This document shows, piece by piece, positions 44,662 through 53,870 of a DNA stretch of 64,000 bases (the stretch's first letter is position 1; every line of letters begins with the position of its first letter). This stretch comes from Aquificaceae bacterium (GTDB taxonomy: Bacteria > Aquificota > Aquificia > Aquificales > Aquificaceae). Both the position numbers and the translations under genes were made by a program. Location: the NCBI GenBank assembly GCA_026981975.1, contig JALSHV010000010.1:149376-213375 (forward strand). Direction: 5' to 3'. A model generated the notes under the pieces. It searched no databases. It was not told the DNA's origin and saw nothing but the letters and a program-made list of their open reading frames with translations.

Positions 44662-45455
44662 CTAACAGAAAGTTTCATACAATTGCTCTTCTGAGTATAG
44701 GGCTTGGCTTTATCCTATTTATTTTAGATTTTTCAGATATTTCCTATGTAAAAAAAATCTCAAACGCTGTTAATACTTTAACATCTCCTATACTTAAATT
44801 TAAAGAACAAATAACCTCCGAATTGAAAGAGGAAATAGGAGCTTATTTTCACAGGGTAGATGTAGAAAAGGAAAATATAAAACTGCGCAAACGCATAAAC
44901 TCTCTTCTCCTTACGGAAAAGGAGCTTGAAGCCTGTCTTTCAGAACTTAATAAGTTGAGTAAAAAAATCAAATTAAAAGATAAATTTAGAAAGTTAAAAT
45001 ACAGTATATCCCGTGTAGTTTACTACGATCCTTCAGGTTTTGATCTTTTTATAATTATAAACGGCGGGAAGGATAAAGGTTTTCGTGAAGGAGATTTAGT
45101 AGTTACAGAAGTAGCGGTAGTGGGAATAATAGAAGCTGTTTTTGGAACAACAAGCAGGGTAATAACTCCGCTTAATGAAAACTTTTCTTCTTCTGTTGTT
45201 ATTTCTGGTAAAAGAAAAAAATACATCTACAAGGGTGGATATCCGACAGGTGATCTTCTTCATGTAAACGTAGAAGATAAGGTAAAAAAAGGGGATAAAG
45301 TTTTCTTCTCAGATCCGAAACGCAGAATCCCATCTTTTCTTATAGGTCAAATTGTTCAAGTAGAAAGGGGGGAAAATCCCTTCTTTAGAAAAGTGAAGGT
45401 TAAACCTGCGGTTGATCCAAGAACTCAAGAATACATTTTTGTTATAGGGAGGTAG
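44658..45455 (+). CDS. mreC: Rod shape-determining protein MreC
   Basis: Position after mreB; coiled coil then VVYYDPSGFDLFIIINGGKDKGFREGDLVVTEVAVVGII. Confidence 0.9.
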   Translation: MTNRKFHTIALLSIGLGFILFILDFSDISYVKKISNAVNTLTSPILKFKEQITSELKEEIGAYFHRVDVEKENIKLRKRINSLLLTEKELEACLSELNKLSKKIKLKDKFRKLKYSISRVVYYDPSGFDLFIIINGGKDKGFREGDLVVTEVAVVGIIEAVFGTTSRVITPLNENFSSSVVISGKRKKYIYKGGYPTGDLLHVNVEDKVKKGDKVFFSDPKRRIPSFLIGQIVQVERGENPFFRKVKVKPAVDPRTQEYIFVIGR

Positions 45456-45913
45456 TGTTGGTCTTTTTCTTCCTGCTTGTTTGTGCTGTTTTAATAGAAG
45501 TTATATTCCTTCAGAGTTTCTTTAAACCGGGGTTTATAGCACCGGATATTGTCCTTTTCCTTCTCTTGACAAAAGCTTACTTTCACGGAAGGCAAACTCT
45601 TCTTTGGGCTGTTTTTAGCGGAGTATTATTAGATTTACTAACAGATACGGTAGGTTTAGGTATAACAACTCAAGTATTTTCACTTTACTTTTTTCTTCTT
45701 GTAATGGAGAGGTTTCTCTTTAGGACTGCATTAACTTTTTTAGCAACTGCTGGTTTAACTTTACTACTTAAAAAAATTTTAGTTTTGTTTCTTATGAAGA
45801 TGAAATTCTCCTTTGAATTTTCAGTTGGTTTTTTAATAACTTCATGGATTATAGAGTTGATACTTCTTATAAGTATGTATTTTATTTACTTAAGAAGATA
45901 TGAGCAGGCGTAA
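45455..45913 (+). CDS. mreD: Rod shape-determining protein MreD-like
   Basis: Small multi-TM protein between mreC and PBP2; PDIVLFLLL, GVLLDLLTDTVGLG. Confidence 0.78.
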   Translation: MLVFFFLLVCAVLIEVIFLQSFFKPGFIAPDIVLFLLLTKAYFHGRQTLLWAVFSGVLLDLLTDTVGLGITTQVFSLYFFLLVMERFLFRTALTFLATAGLTLLLKKILVLFLMKMKFSFEFSVGFLITSWIIELILLISMYFIYLRRYEQA

Positions 45914-47672
45914 ATTTCTTTCCCTGTTAGGTCTTTTGATAGGTCTTTTTATGCTTATAGCATCAAGGTTGGCTCAACTTCAGCTTTTTGAGAGCAAAAA
46001 ATACAAAGAACTGTCCAGAAAGAACTATCTTAGAGTCAGGAATTTATACCCGCCCAGAGGAGATATATACGATAGAAACGAGGAAAAAGTAGCTTACGAT
46101 ATTCCCAAATATGTTTTAAGTCTTGATTATAAAAAGTTAGAGGATAAGGATTTAGAACCCTTAAAGAAAAATCTAAAGAAACTCTTTAATATTGATCTTG
46201 AAGAAATAATTGAAAAAAACTCTAACGGAACAGATCCACTAAGACTGAAGGAGGATCTTACTCCCGAAGATCTCAATGTGTATTACACTAACAGCTATAA
46301 ACTTCCCGGTGTGTTTGTGGAGGTAATCCCGAAAAGAATCTACCCCAACGGTAGAAGACTGTGCCATGTAATAGGTTACGTGGGATATCCATCTCGCCGT
46401 GAGTTAAAGAGGTTGAAAGGCAGAATAGCACCTCGTAGTTTTGTAGGCAAGTTAGGGATAGAGAAAAGTATGGACGATATACTTCTGGGAGATTTAGGAA
46501 AAGAGGAGGTAATGATAAATGCTCTCGGGAAAGTAATAAAAACCTTAAGTAGAAGAGAACCGATAAAAGGCAAAAGTATTGTTCTTACAATAGATATGAG
46601 AATTCAAAGAATAGTAGAAGACGTCTTTAATGAATCGGGTCAACCGGCAGGTGCTGTGGTTCTTATAAACGCTAAAACAGGAGAAATCCTTGCTTTGGCA
46701 AGCTTTCCGGGATTTGATCCCAACACTGTTTACCGTGATTGGGAAAAGCTTAGAAAAAACAAACTCAAACCTATGTTCAACAGAGTTACCAGCGGTAGGT
46801 ATCCTCCCGCTTCCGTGCTTAAAGTTCCAGTGTCCTATGCTATTCTTGAAACGGAAACCGCCTCCGCATGGGACAGGGTTATCTGCAACGGAAGTTACTT
46901 TCTCGGAAATCGTCGGTTTTACTGCTGGAATACTTACGGACATGGATCAGTTAATCTGATAAAAGCTCTACAGGATTCCTGTGACGTTTACTACTATACT
47001 TACGGTTACGATCTGGGTCCTTCTACAATGATTCGCTACGCACGTAAGTTCGGATACGGTGAGAAAATCCCCTTAGAAATTCCTGTAAAAAGGGGATTCC
47101 TACCTACCCCTGAGTGGAAGAGAAGACGCTTCAAGGAAGCTTGGTATGACGGTGATACAGTGAACTTGAGTATAGGACAGGGATATATACTTTCAACTCT
47201 TTTAGAGCAAAGTCTTATGATGATGGGTATAGCTAACAACGGTGTTATTTATAAACCCACTCTTATCAGAGAAATAAGAGATCCTTCAGGTAAGGTTTTA
47301 TGGAGAAACAAAAGAAAAGTTTGGAAAGTGATAAAGGGAAAACAAGAGTATTTCGCAATTATAAGAAGGGGATTAAGGGAGGTAGTGCGCAGGGGAACAG
47401 GCACACCCGCTTTTTCTACAATAGTGGATATAGCAGGAAAAACAGGAACAGCACAGGTTACTTTAATAAAAAGAGGCATTAAAAAAAGGAAAAAAATCCC
47501 TTGGAAATACAGAGATCATGCATGGTTCATAGGATTTGCACCTTACAGGGATCCTCTTTTTATCATAGGAGTTTTGGTAGAACACGGAGAATCAGGTGGT
47601 AAGGTGGCAGCTCCTATAGCAAGAGCTATAATGGAGAGGATATACATGGCGGGGCTTAACAAAGAGCTTTGA
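45900..47672 (+). CDS. mrdA: Penicillin-binding protein 2
   Basis: PPRGDIYDRN; SGRYPPASVLKV (SxxK-type); KTGTAQV; HAWFIGFAPY. Confidence 0.94.
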   Translation: MSRRKFLSLLGLLIGLFMLIASRLAQLQLFESKKYKELSRKNYLRVRNLYPPRGDIYDRNEEKVAYDIPKYVLSLDYKKLEDKDLEPLKKNLKKLFNIDLEEIIEKNSNGTDPLRLKEDLTPEDLNVYYTNSYKLPGVFVEVIPKRIYPNGRRLCHVIGYVGYPSRRELKRLKGRIAPRSFVGKLGIEKSMDDILLGDLGKEEVMINALGKVIKTLSRREPIKGKSIVLTIDMRIQRIVEDVFNESGQPAGAVVLINAKTGEILALASFPGFDPNTVYRDWEKLRKNKLKPMFNRVTSGRYPPASVLKVPVSYAILETETASAWDRVICNGSYFLGNRRFYCWNTYGHGSVNLIKALQDSCDVYYYTYGYDLGPSTMIRYARKFGYGEKIPLEIPVKRGFLPTPEWKRRRFKEAWYDGDTVNLSIGQGYILSTLLEQSLMMMGIANNGVIYKPTLIREIRDPSGKVLWRNKRKVWKVIKGKQEYFAIIRRGLREVVRRGTGTPAFSTIVDIAGKTGTAQVTLIKRGIKKRKKIPWKYRDHAWFIGFAPYRDPLFIIGVLVEHGESGGKVAAPIARAIMERIYMAGLNKEL

Positions 47673-49824
47673 TATCCGTCTTGGTGATGAAAGCGGTTTT
47701 TTGAACAATTTGAGCTATGTTTGGAAATTTTCCTTTAATCTTCTCCATTTCACTTCTTATTCTTTTTAGTTCTTCCTTATCTTCTACAAAACCCTTAGGG
47801 CAAGAAGCTCCCACTATAATCCTTACCCAACCTTCTGGAAGTGGCACTTTAGACCAGGGTCTACCCTTACCATCAGGAAGCTTTACATCTACAAATGTTC
47901 TTCTGCACTCAACTGAACACCACCTGCAGGTAGTTTCTTCAGAAGTAGTTGTTCTGTATTCAAGATTTTCTATTACATCAAATCCTCTGAACCGTGTTGC
48001 TCCTGTGGTTTTTGTGTGTTCTAAAGCAACCAAGGCAGCTCCTATAGCTCCCGCTTCTCCGGGATAGGGATGTATAACTATTTCTGCGTCCGGGACTTTT
48101 GATTTGAGAAAGTCCACCTGAGATTTAACCACCGCTAAATTTCTGTGAGTTCCTCCTTGTAATATAAATTTTCTACCTATATCATTGAAGTTTGTTATAT
48201 TCCCTGCGTAAATCCAAACGTTATAGGGAAGTATATAACAAAGAGCAGCTAATATTTCTTCCGCATTCCAACCTTTTCTTTGCTGATTGACTATATCACT
48301 TTGCAGAAATACACCGCAACCCATTGTTAGCTTCGGCATCATGGTGGCTGAAAATGCTCTGTTGGCTATATCCTCAAGAGCTATCCCGAATCTCTCTGCA
48401 ACTCCCTGCAGAAAAGCACCGTTTCCTGAGGAACACTGGGAATTGAGTCTGAAATCTACAACAGCACCGTTTTTAATAATGATTATCTTTACATCAACTC
48501 CTCCCACATCACAGATACAGTCAGCATCTGGAAAGAAATGCAGTCCTGCGGTGGCATGGGCTACGGTTTCCACTATAGCTGTATCCGCTCCTAGTATATC
48601 CTTTAAAAGATCTTTTCCATAACCTGTGATTCCCAATGCTAAAATCTCTGCTTTTTTTGTTCTCTCCTTTATTTCTCTAAATATCCTCTTGGCATCTTCT
48701 ATAGGATTCCCTTTACTTAGAGCATAAGTGCTAAAAATTATTTCTCCTTTCTCTGATAAGCACACTGCTTTGGCGGTTGTTGAACCAAAATCACAACCTA
48801 TTACTACTTTTTTAACTTCCTCTGTAGACCAAATAGGGAGTGATGCTATTTGAGATTTGTATTTTTTAATGAACTCTTCAAGCTCATCTTTTGTTTTCCA
48901 CAAACCTTTTACTCCTTCCGCTTCCTTCTGTTTATACTGCCCTTCTTCTATCCACCATTTGAGCTTTTCTTTTCCTGTGTAAACTCCACCCGATTGAAAA
49001 GAAGCGGCAATGCTACATCCCATGGCTGCGTAGAAAAGTGCATTGGAAGGAACTTTAATAAGTTCTTCCGGAGATTTACCTTCGGGTAGTTTTATCCCTC
49101 TTTCCTTCCAGAGTTTACTTAAATGATATGTCCATGCTTCTCTCAGACCTTTAAAGAAAAGGTTAGGTCCTCCTAAGAGTAAAACTTCCGGTTTCGGAAC
49201 ATTTCCTTTAATCAAAACGGATAAATTTTGAATTACCACTGCCTCAAATAAACTTGCCACTATCTCCTCTACTGGAACTCCTGCTTTTAGAAGAGTATTT
49301 ATATCCGCTTCTGCAAATATACCGCATTTTGAACTAACTTTATGGATTTGTAAACCTTTGTATCCCATCTCCGATAGTCTTTCTAAAGAAAGCCCCATCT
49401 TACGGGCACATTTCTCTATGAAAGCACCTGTTCCACCAGCACAAACACTTTGCATAAAAACTTGTCTGGTTTTGTTTTTTCCTTCTCCTTTAAAGAATAT
49501 ACTCTTCATGTCTTCACCGCCTATTTCGCTTACAAATCTAACTTCCGGGTTTAATCTCTCCACAGCTTCCGCCACAGCCACCACTTCTTGAATAAAGCGC
49601 GCACCTATTAGAGTTCCGATAATACCCGCTCCAGAACCTGTGATGAAAACCCTGTCCCTTCCGGGTGTAAATCCTTTCTTTTCCAATCTAAGTAAAAACT
49701 CGTAAACTTTTTCAGCCTGTCTTGTGTTATGCCTTTCATAGGCTTTATCAATAATATTTCCTTTCAGATCTGTAAGAACGTATTTACAAGTAGTGCTTCC
49801 TACATCAAGACCTAAAATATACAT
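47656..49824 (-). CDS. Two-domain CoA-substrate-specific enzyme activase (BadF/BcrA/HgdC family)
   Basis: Two ASKHA modules: GLDVGSTTCKYVLTD and GCDFGSTTAKAVCLS; two Cys motifs CAGGTGAFIEKC...KCGIFAEADI and CSSGNGAFLQGV...MGCGVFLQSDI. Confidence 0.88.
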   Translation of the reverse strand: MYILGLDVGSTTCKYVLTDLKGNIIDKAYERHNTRQAEKVYEFLLRLEKKGFTPGRDRVFITGSGAGIIGTLIGARFIQEVVAVAEAVERLNPEVRFVSEIGGEDMKSIFFKGEGKNKTRQVFMQSVCAGGTGAFIEKCARKMGLSLERLSEMGYKGLQIHKVSSKCGIFAEADINTLLKAGVPVEEIVASLFEAVVIQNLSVLIKGNVPKPEVLLLGGPNLFFKGLREAWTYHLSKLWKERGIKLPEGKSPEELIKVPSNALFYAAMGCSIAASFQSGGVYTGKEKLKWWIEEGQYKQKEAEGVKGLWKTKDELEEFIKKYKSQIASLPIWSTEEVKKVVIGCDFGSTTAKAVCLSEKGEIIFSTYALSKGNPIEDAKRIFREIKERTKKAEILALGITGYGKDLLKDILGADTAIVETVAHATAGLHFFPDADCICDVGGVDVKIIIIKNGAVVDFRLNSQCSSGNGAFLQGVAERFGIALEDIANRAFSATMMPKLTMGCGVFLQSDIVNQQRKGWNAEEILAALCYILPYNVWIYAGNITNFNDIGRKFILQGGTHRNLAVVKSQVDFLKSKVPDAEIVIHPYPGEAGAIGAALVALEHTKTTGATRFRGFDVIENLEYRTTTSEETTCRWCSVECRRTFVDVKLPDGKGRPWSKVPLPEGWVRIIVGASCPKGFVEDKEELKRIRSEMEKIKGKFPNIAQIVQKTAFITKTDIKALC

Positions 49825-49827
49825 AGC

Positions 49828-51333
49828 TTAAACTCTTCTCATTTTCTTGGCGATATACATCACATAATTTGCAGAAGTTCCCGCATATCCGTAGTGGGGG
49901 ATTTTCAGAAAAGCGCTTTTGAGGTTTGTATTTTCTTCCTCATAGTTTTTTATATCCTCCGGAGTTAAACCTGTTTTTTCCAAAACTTCTTCAAATTCCA
50001 AAGTAGCTCTTTTTTTAGCTTCTGTTAAAATCATCTGACATCTGGAAAGAGCGTGAACTTCTGCATCTCCCTTTATCTCTATGGGTGCATAGAGAAGATC
50101 TGGATACTTTCCGAGAACCGCCTGCATAGCTCCCGCAGACATAGTATTGGGAAGGCAACCGTAAGGAGAGAGTTCGCATACCATATGAGCGTGTTTATTG
50201 AAATATACGTAAAGAGCTTTACCTATGAGCATGTGTCCTTCTCCTCCCGCAAGCCTGAAGTGAAAAAAAGGATCTGCGAGCCTTTTAAGTTCTTCTTGCG
50301 GCGGGAGTGGATTGGGAATGTTTCCGAGAGATCTTCTAAGTCTGTTGTAAGTAAGGTGATAAAGCCAGATAAGGAATTTAAGAAGGTATTTCTTCAGGTA
50401 GTATCTCTTTACAAAGTCCTTGCTTTCTTCCATCTTCCACAGTTCCATGTGCATCAGATAATCCATCCAGACAGCAATCGGTGGAGGAATAACCTCTGCA
50501 CCTTCTTCCTCTAACCACTGTTTTATCCTATAGTTTCCTTCTCCTTCATGGGTTTGAAGCCAGAACTCTCCCGTTATTTTTACCTTAGGTTTTACTCTGA
50601 GCCTATCAACTTCTATTTCCTTCCACAGTTCTGCAATATCTCTAAGTGTTTTTACAAAATGAGAAGTGAGAATATGCCATGCTAAGGATTTCCACTTGCC
50701 CTCTACAACAGGCTTTTTTCTCAAACTCTCATAAGCGAGCTCCACACTTTCTTTAAGAACACGTTCCGTATTTCCTTCTTTAACTTCATAAGGCCTTGTT
50801 GCGTATTCCATGTCTGTAAGAAGATCTCCCATGAATACAGCATAAAGAAGTCCTAATGTAAGGGAAGTGGTTATTTCAAGCCCCCCCTCTTCCTGTTCCA
50901 TTTTTAGAATATCCACCAAGAAAAGTCTGAAATCTCTAAGATCCGTTCCTTCAAGAACCCTTTCATAAGATTCGTGATACTGTCCAAATCTACAAGGTCC
51001 ACAAGCTCCTGCTGTTACAAAGACGTAATTATCCTTTACTACTTCTCTACCCTCTTTTTCAACTCTGTCCTTAAGAAAACGAGCTAAATTTCCAGCTGTA
51101 AATATTGCAGGGCAACAAGCGCCGGGATCTATAAACTCCTTACCTACGTCAAGATCTTCTCTTTTTATCTGCGGAAGAGGTTTTGCTCTGTATCCAGCGT
51201 TTTCAAGAACTGCCTGCATCAGACGTTCGTGTTTCCATGTAAGCCCACCGAAAATAAGGGTTACTTTCTCCTTTTCCTCTGGCTTAAGAGGCCTTGGCCT
51301 ATACGCTCTATAATGCTCCGTTGTCCCTATCAT
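49828..51333 (-). CDS. 2-hydroxyacyl-CoA dehydratase D-component/COG3581-like Fe-S protein
   Basis: Cys motifs PGACCPAIFTAGN, AGACGPCRFGQYHE, CELSPYGCLPNTMSAGAMQ; directly upstream of the activase. Confidence 0.8.
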   Translation of the reverse strand: MIGTTEHYRAYRPRPLKPEEKEKVTLIFGGLTWKHERLMQAVLENAGYRAKPLPQIKREDLDVGKEFIDPGACCPAIFTAGNLARFLKDRVEKEGREVVKDNYVFVTAGACGPCRFGQYHESYERVLEGTDLRDFRLFLVDILKMEQEEGGLEITTSLTLGLLYAVFMGDLLTDMEYATRPYEVKEGNTERVLKESVELAYESLRKKPVVEGKWKSLAWHILTSHFVKTLRDIAELWKEIEVDRLRVKPKVKITGEFWLQTHEGEGNYRIKQWLEEEGAEVIPPPIAVWMDYLMHMELWKMEESKDFVKRYYLKKYLLKFLIWLYHLTYNRLRRSLGNIPNPLPPQEELKRLADPFFHFRLAGGEGHMLIGKALYVYFNKHAHMVCELSPYGCLPNTMSAGAMQAVLGKYPDLLYAPIEIKGDAEVHALSRCQMILTEAKKRATLEFEEVLEKTGLTPEDIKNYEEENTNLKSAFLKIPHYGYAGTSANYVMYIAKKMRRV

Positions 51334-51913
51334 AACAGCCCCCCCTGCCTGTTTTCCAAATCCCCCTTACTCCGAAGTCAACCAGTTCCTTTGCTATTTT
51401 GTAGGTATCTATATCTTCTTCTTTATCCAAGAAACCACTTACAGTTTCTTTCACAGCTCCAAGAATTACCCTTGCCATTAGTTCTGTATTACAGGGTCTT
51501 ATAACTCCTATCAGAATACCTTTGTTCAATGAACCTTTTATCATTTCCAAAATATCCTCAAAAAACTTATCTATGACAAAGAAAAGATTAGGATCGCTAT
51601 TTCTCTGAAGCACTATGCGCGCAAGTTCCCTTTCTTCAAGAGTGAAGTCTAAAACTCTTGCTATGTTTTCCGTTATCTGTTCAAGGGGATCTTCAGATAG
51701 ATTTATCACTTTTATCCTTTTTTTAAGTTCCTCTACAACTTCTTTAAGAAGTTCTTTGAAAATTTCTTCTTTACTTCTAAAGTAAAGGTAAAATGTTCCT
51801 CTGGCAACACCTGCTCTGTTTATAATGTGGGAGATTTGAGCTTCATGGTATCCTTTTTCGGAAAAAACTCTTTTTGCTGCTTCAAGAAGCCTACCTCTAG
51901 TTTGAACTGACAT
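51308..51913 (-). CDS. TetR/AcrR-family transcriptional regulator
   Basis: LLEAAKRVFSEKGYHEAQISHIINRAGVARGTFYLYFRSKEEIF. Confidence 0.94.
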   Translation of the reverse strand: MSVQTRGRLLEAAKRVFSEKGYHEAQISHIINRAGVARGTFYLYFRSKEEIFKELLKEVVEELKKRIKVINLSEDPLEQITENIARVLDFTLEERELARIVLQRNSDPNLFFVIDKFFEDILEMIKGSLNKGILIGVIRPCNTELMARVILGAVKETVSGFLDKEEDIDTYKIAKELVDFGVRGIWKTGRGGCYDRDNGAL

Positions 51914-51919
51914 GTCAGT
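51906..51919. promoter_or_regulatory. Perfect 14-bp palindrome ACTGACATGTCAGT over the TetR start codon (candidate operator)
   Basis: Self-complementary; contains the TetR ATG (complement of 51911-51913). Confidence 0.55.
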
Positions 51920-52013
51920 CTATTAAGATAATGAAGTTAAAAAGTAAAAGTTTTATGATGAATATCATAATCTTATGAAAAATTTCCCGAATTAGACGAA
52001 AGTAATAAAAGAG

Positions 52014-52271
52014 ATGAATGAGCATCTAAAACAAAAGCTTGGAGAAATCAGGGAAAGGTTAATGGATCCCTTTAACGTTGAATACTTAGAAAAAGATTTC
52101 AAGGAACTGTATGAACTGATAAAAAAAGCTCCTGCGGAGGATACGTATCTTATAAAAAAAGAATTTGAAGAAATAAGGAAACTCCTTTTTAGGAATCTAT
52201 CGCTTATAGCAGGTGGTCTTAAGCCTCTTTTAGAAAGAGAAAAAGGAAGTCTTTTTTCTCGGAGGGTATAA
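52014..52271 (+). CDS. Small helical protein, putative FlgN-like chaperone
   Basis: Helical 85-aa protein immediately upstream of flgK; assignment rests mainly on position. Confidence 0.45.
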   Translation: MNEHLKQKLGEIRERLMDPFNVEYLEKDFKELYELIKKAPAEDTYLIKKEFEEIRKLLFRNLSLIAGGLKPLLEREKGSLFSRRV

Positions 52272-53860
52272 TGTTCGGTGCTTCCTTTGGAATAATATCG
52301 CAAGCACTTGATATATACAGGAAAGCTCTTGATATACACAACAGAAATGTGCTTAATGCCAACAATCCAGATTACGTAGAAGAAAATCCTGTTATAGAAA
52401 GTTTTGCTCCTGTAGGGATAAAATTCTCAGAGGTAAGGAGAGATCAGAACATATACTACTTAAATTTGAGAAATTCAAAACTTTCCACAACCAGTTACTT
52501 AGAAGAGAGAAGCAGTATGCTTTCCAACGTTGAAGGCATATTTCAGGAGCTGTTTGAAGGAACAGGTATAAACGATTACACCAACAGGTTCTTCAAAGCC
52601 TATTTAGACTTAATGAAAGATCCCACTAACAGAGGAGGGAAAGAAGAACTCTTTTATTCAGCTCGCAGTCTCTCTGATTTTTTGAAGAACAAAGCCAAAG
52701 ACATAGACAGCTTAGACAACAGTGTTGATTTCAGCCTTAGAAGGGTTACTTCCCGTATAAATGAACTGGTAAGAAAAATTTACAACATTAACAGAGAAAT
52801 AACTGTTATGTATGCTCAAACCTACGCCCGTGGAAGAGATTACAAAAACTTCTTGGACACAAGGGACAAATATATAAGGGAACTGTCTGAACTCATAAAC
52901 ATAGACATTCGGGAAGATGAAATAGGTAGGGTGAAAATAATCACTTCCGGAGGTTTTGCTCTTGTGGATTTTCAGAGTAACTATTGGAATTTAGAATACG
53001 CAGCAGGGAAAGTATACTGGAAATCCAAGGAAGGCAACAATACAGATATTACAGATATTCTAAAGGGAGGAAAGTTAAAAGCTTTACTGGATTCAAGAAA
53101 GGATCTTCAAAGATTTAAAGGAGAAATTGAAAGTATAGCAAATTATCTTATTTCCACTGTAAAAATTCCCAGATCCAATAGCGGGACTTGGTATCTCATA
53201 AAAAACGTAGAAGATCCTACTCAACCACTTTCTGTTTACGGACTTGACGGTAATCTTGAATTTTACGATAACTCTACCGATCCACCTACTTTGATTTCTT
53301 CCATCAATGCATACGGGAGTTTAAGTCTTAACGATTTGGCTACAACCATAAACACCGATCCCGCTTTGAATACAGTTGGATTCTCCGCAACAGTGATAAG
53401 CAATCCGGACGGAACATACACTTTGAGAATAGAAAACTCCGATCCCAGATATTCAGTGATGGATTCAGGCGGTAACTTCTTTGAAAGTTCCCCAGTATTT
53501 ACGGGCAGTGGACTCTCAGACATAGAACCTGTTAATACTCTCAGAGACGATTTAGAGGATATTGATTTTTCCCTAACAGACACTTTCAGTGAATTCGGTA
53601 ACAAATGGTGGGACGATACAAAGGGTTTGGTGAACGATCTTATAAAAGACATATCAACAACTCAAGCAGATGTTAAAGACAAACTCAGAATAGAAACAGC
53701 TCTTTTAGAAGCTCTGGATCGTAAACTGAAAGAAATGCAAGGTGTTTCCATAGACAAAGAATTCATGGAACTTATGAAAATCCAAAGGACTTATGAAGCT
53801 GTTGCAAAAATAGTAACCGCTGTAGATGAACTTCTTCAAACAACCTTGAGAATGGTGTGA
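52271..53860 (+). CDS. flgK: Flagellar hook-associated protein 1
   Basis: SQALDIYRKALDIHNRNVLNANNPDY; C-terminal EFMELMKIQRTYEAVAKIVTAVDELLQTTLRM. Confidence 0.93.
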   Translation: MFGASFGIISQALDIYRKALDIHNRNVLNANNPDYVEENPVIESFAPVGIKFSEVRRDQNIYYLNLRNSKLSTTSYLEERSSMLSNVEGIFQELFEGTGINDYTNRFFKAYLDLMKDPTNRGGKEELFYSARSLSDFLKNKAKDIDSLDNSVDFSLRRVTSRINELVRKIYNINREITVMYAQTYARGRDYKNFLDTRDKYIRELSELINIDIREDEIGRVKIITSGGFALVDFQSNYWNLEYAAGKVYWKSKEGNNTDITDILKGGKLKALLDSRKDLQRFKGEIESIANYLISTVKIPRSNSGTWYLIKNVEDPTQPLSVYGLDGNLEFYDNSTDPPTLISSINAYGSLSLNDLATTINTDPALNTVGFSATVISNPDGTYTLRIENSDPRYSVMDSGGNFFESSPVFTGSGLSDIEPVNTLRDDLEDIDFSLTDTFSEFGNKWWDDTKGLVNDLIKDISTTQADVKDKLRIETALLEALDRKLKEMQGVSIDKEFMELMKIQRTYEAVAKIVTAVDELLQTTLRMV

Positions 53861-53870
53861 GGTATTAAAG

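Noticed and set aside
50053-50514. 153-aa plus-strand ORF opposite the COG3581-like gene
   Set aside because: No motifs, and the opposite strand is clearly coding.
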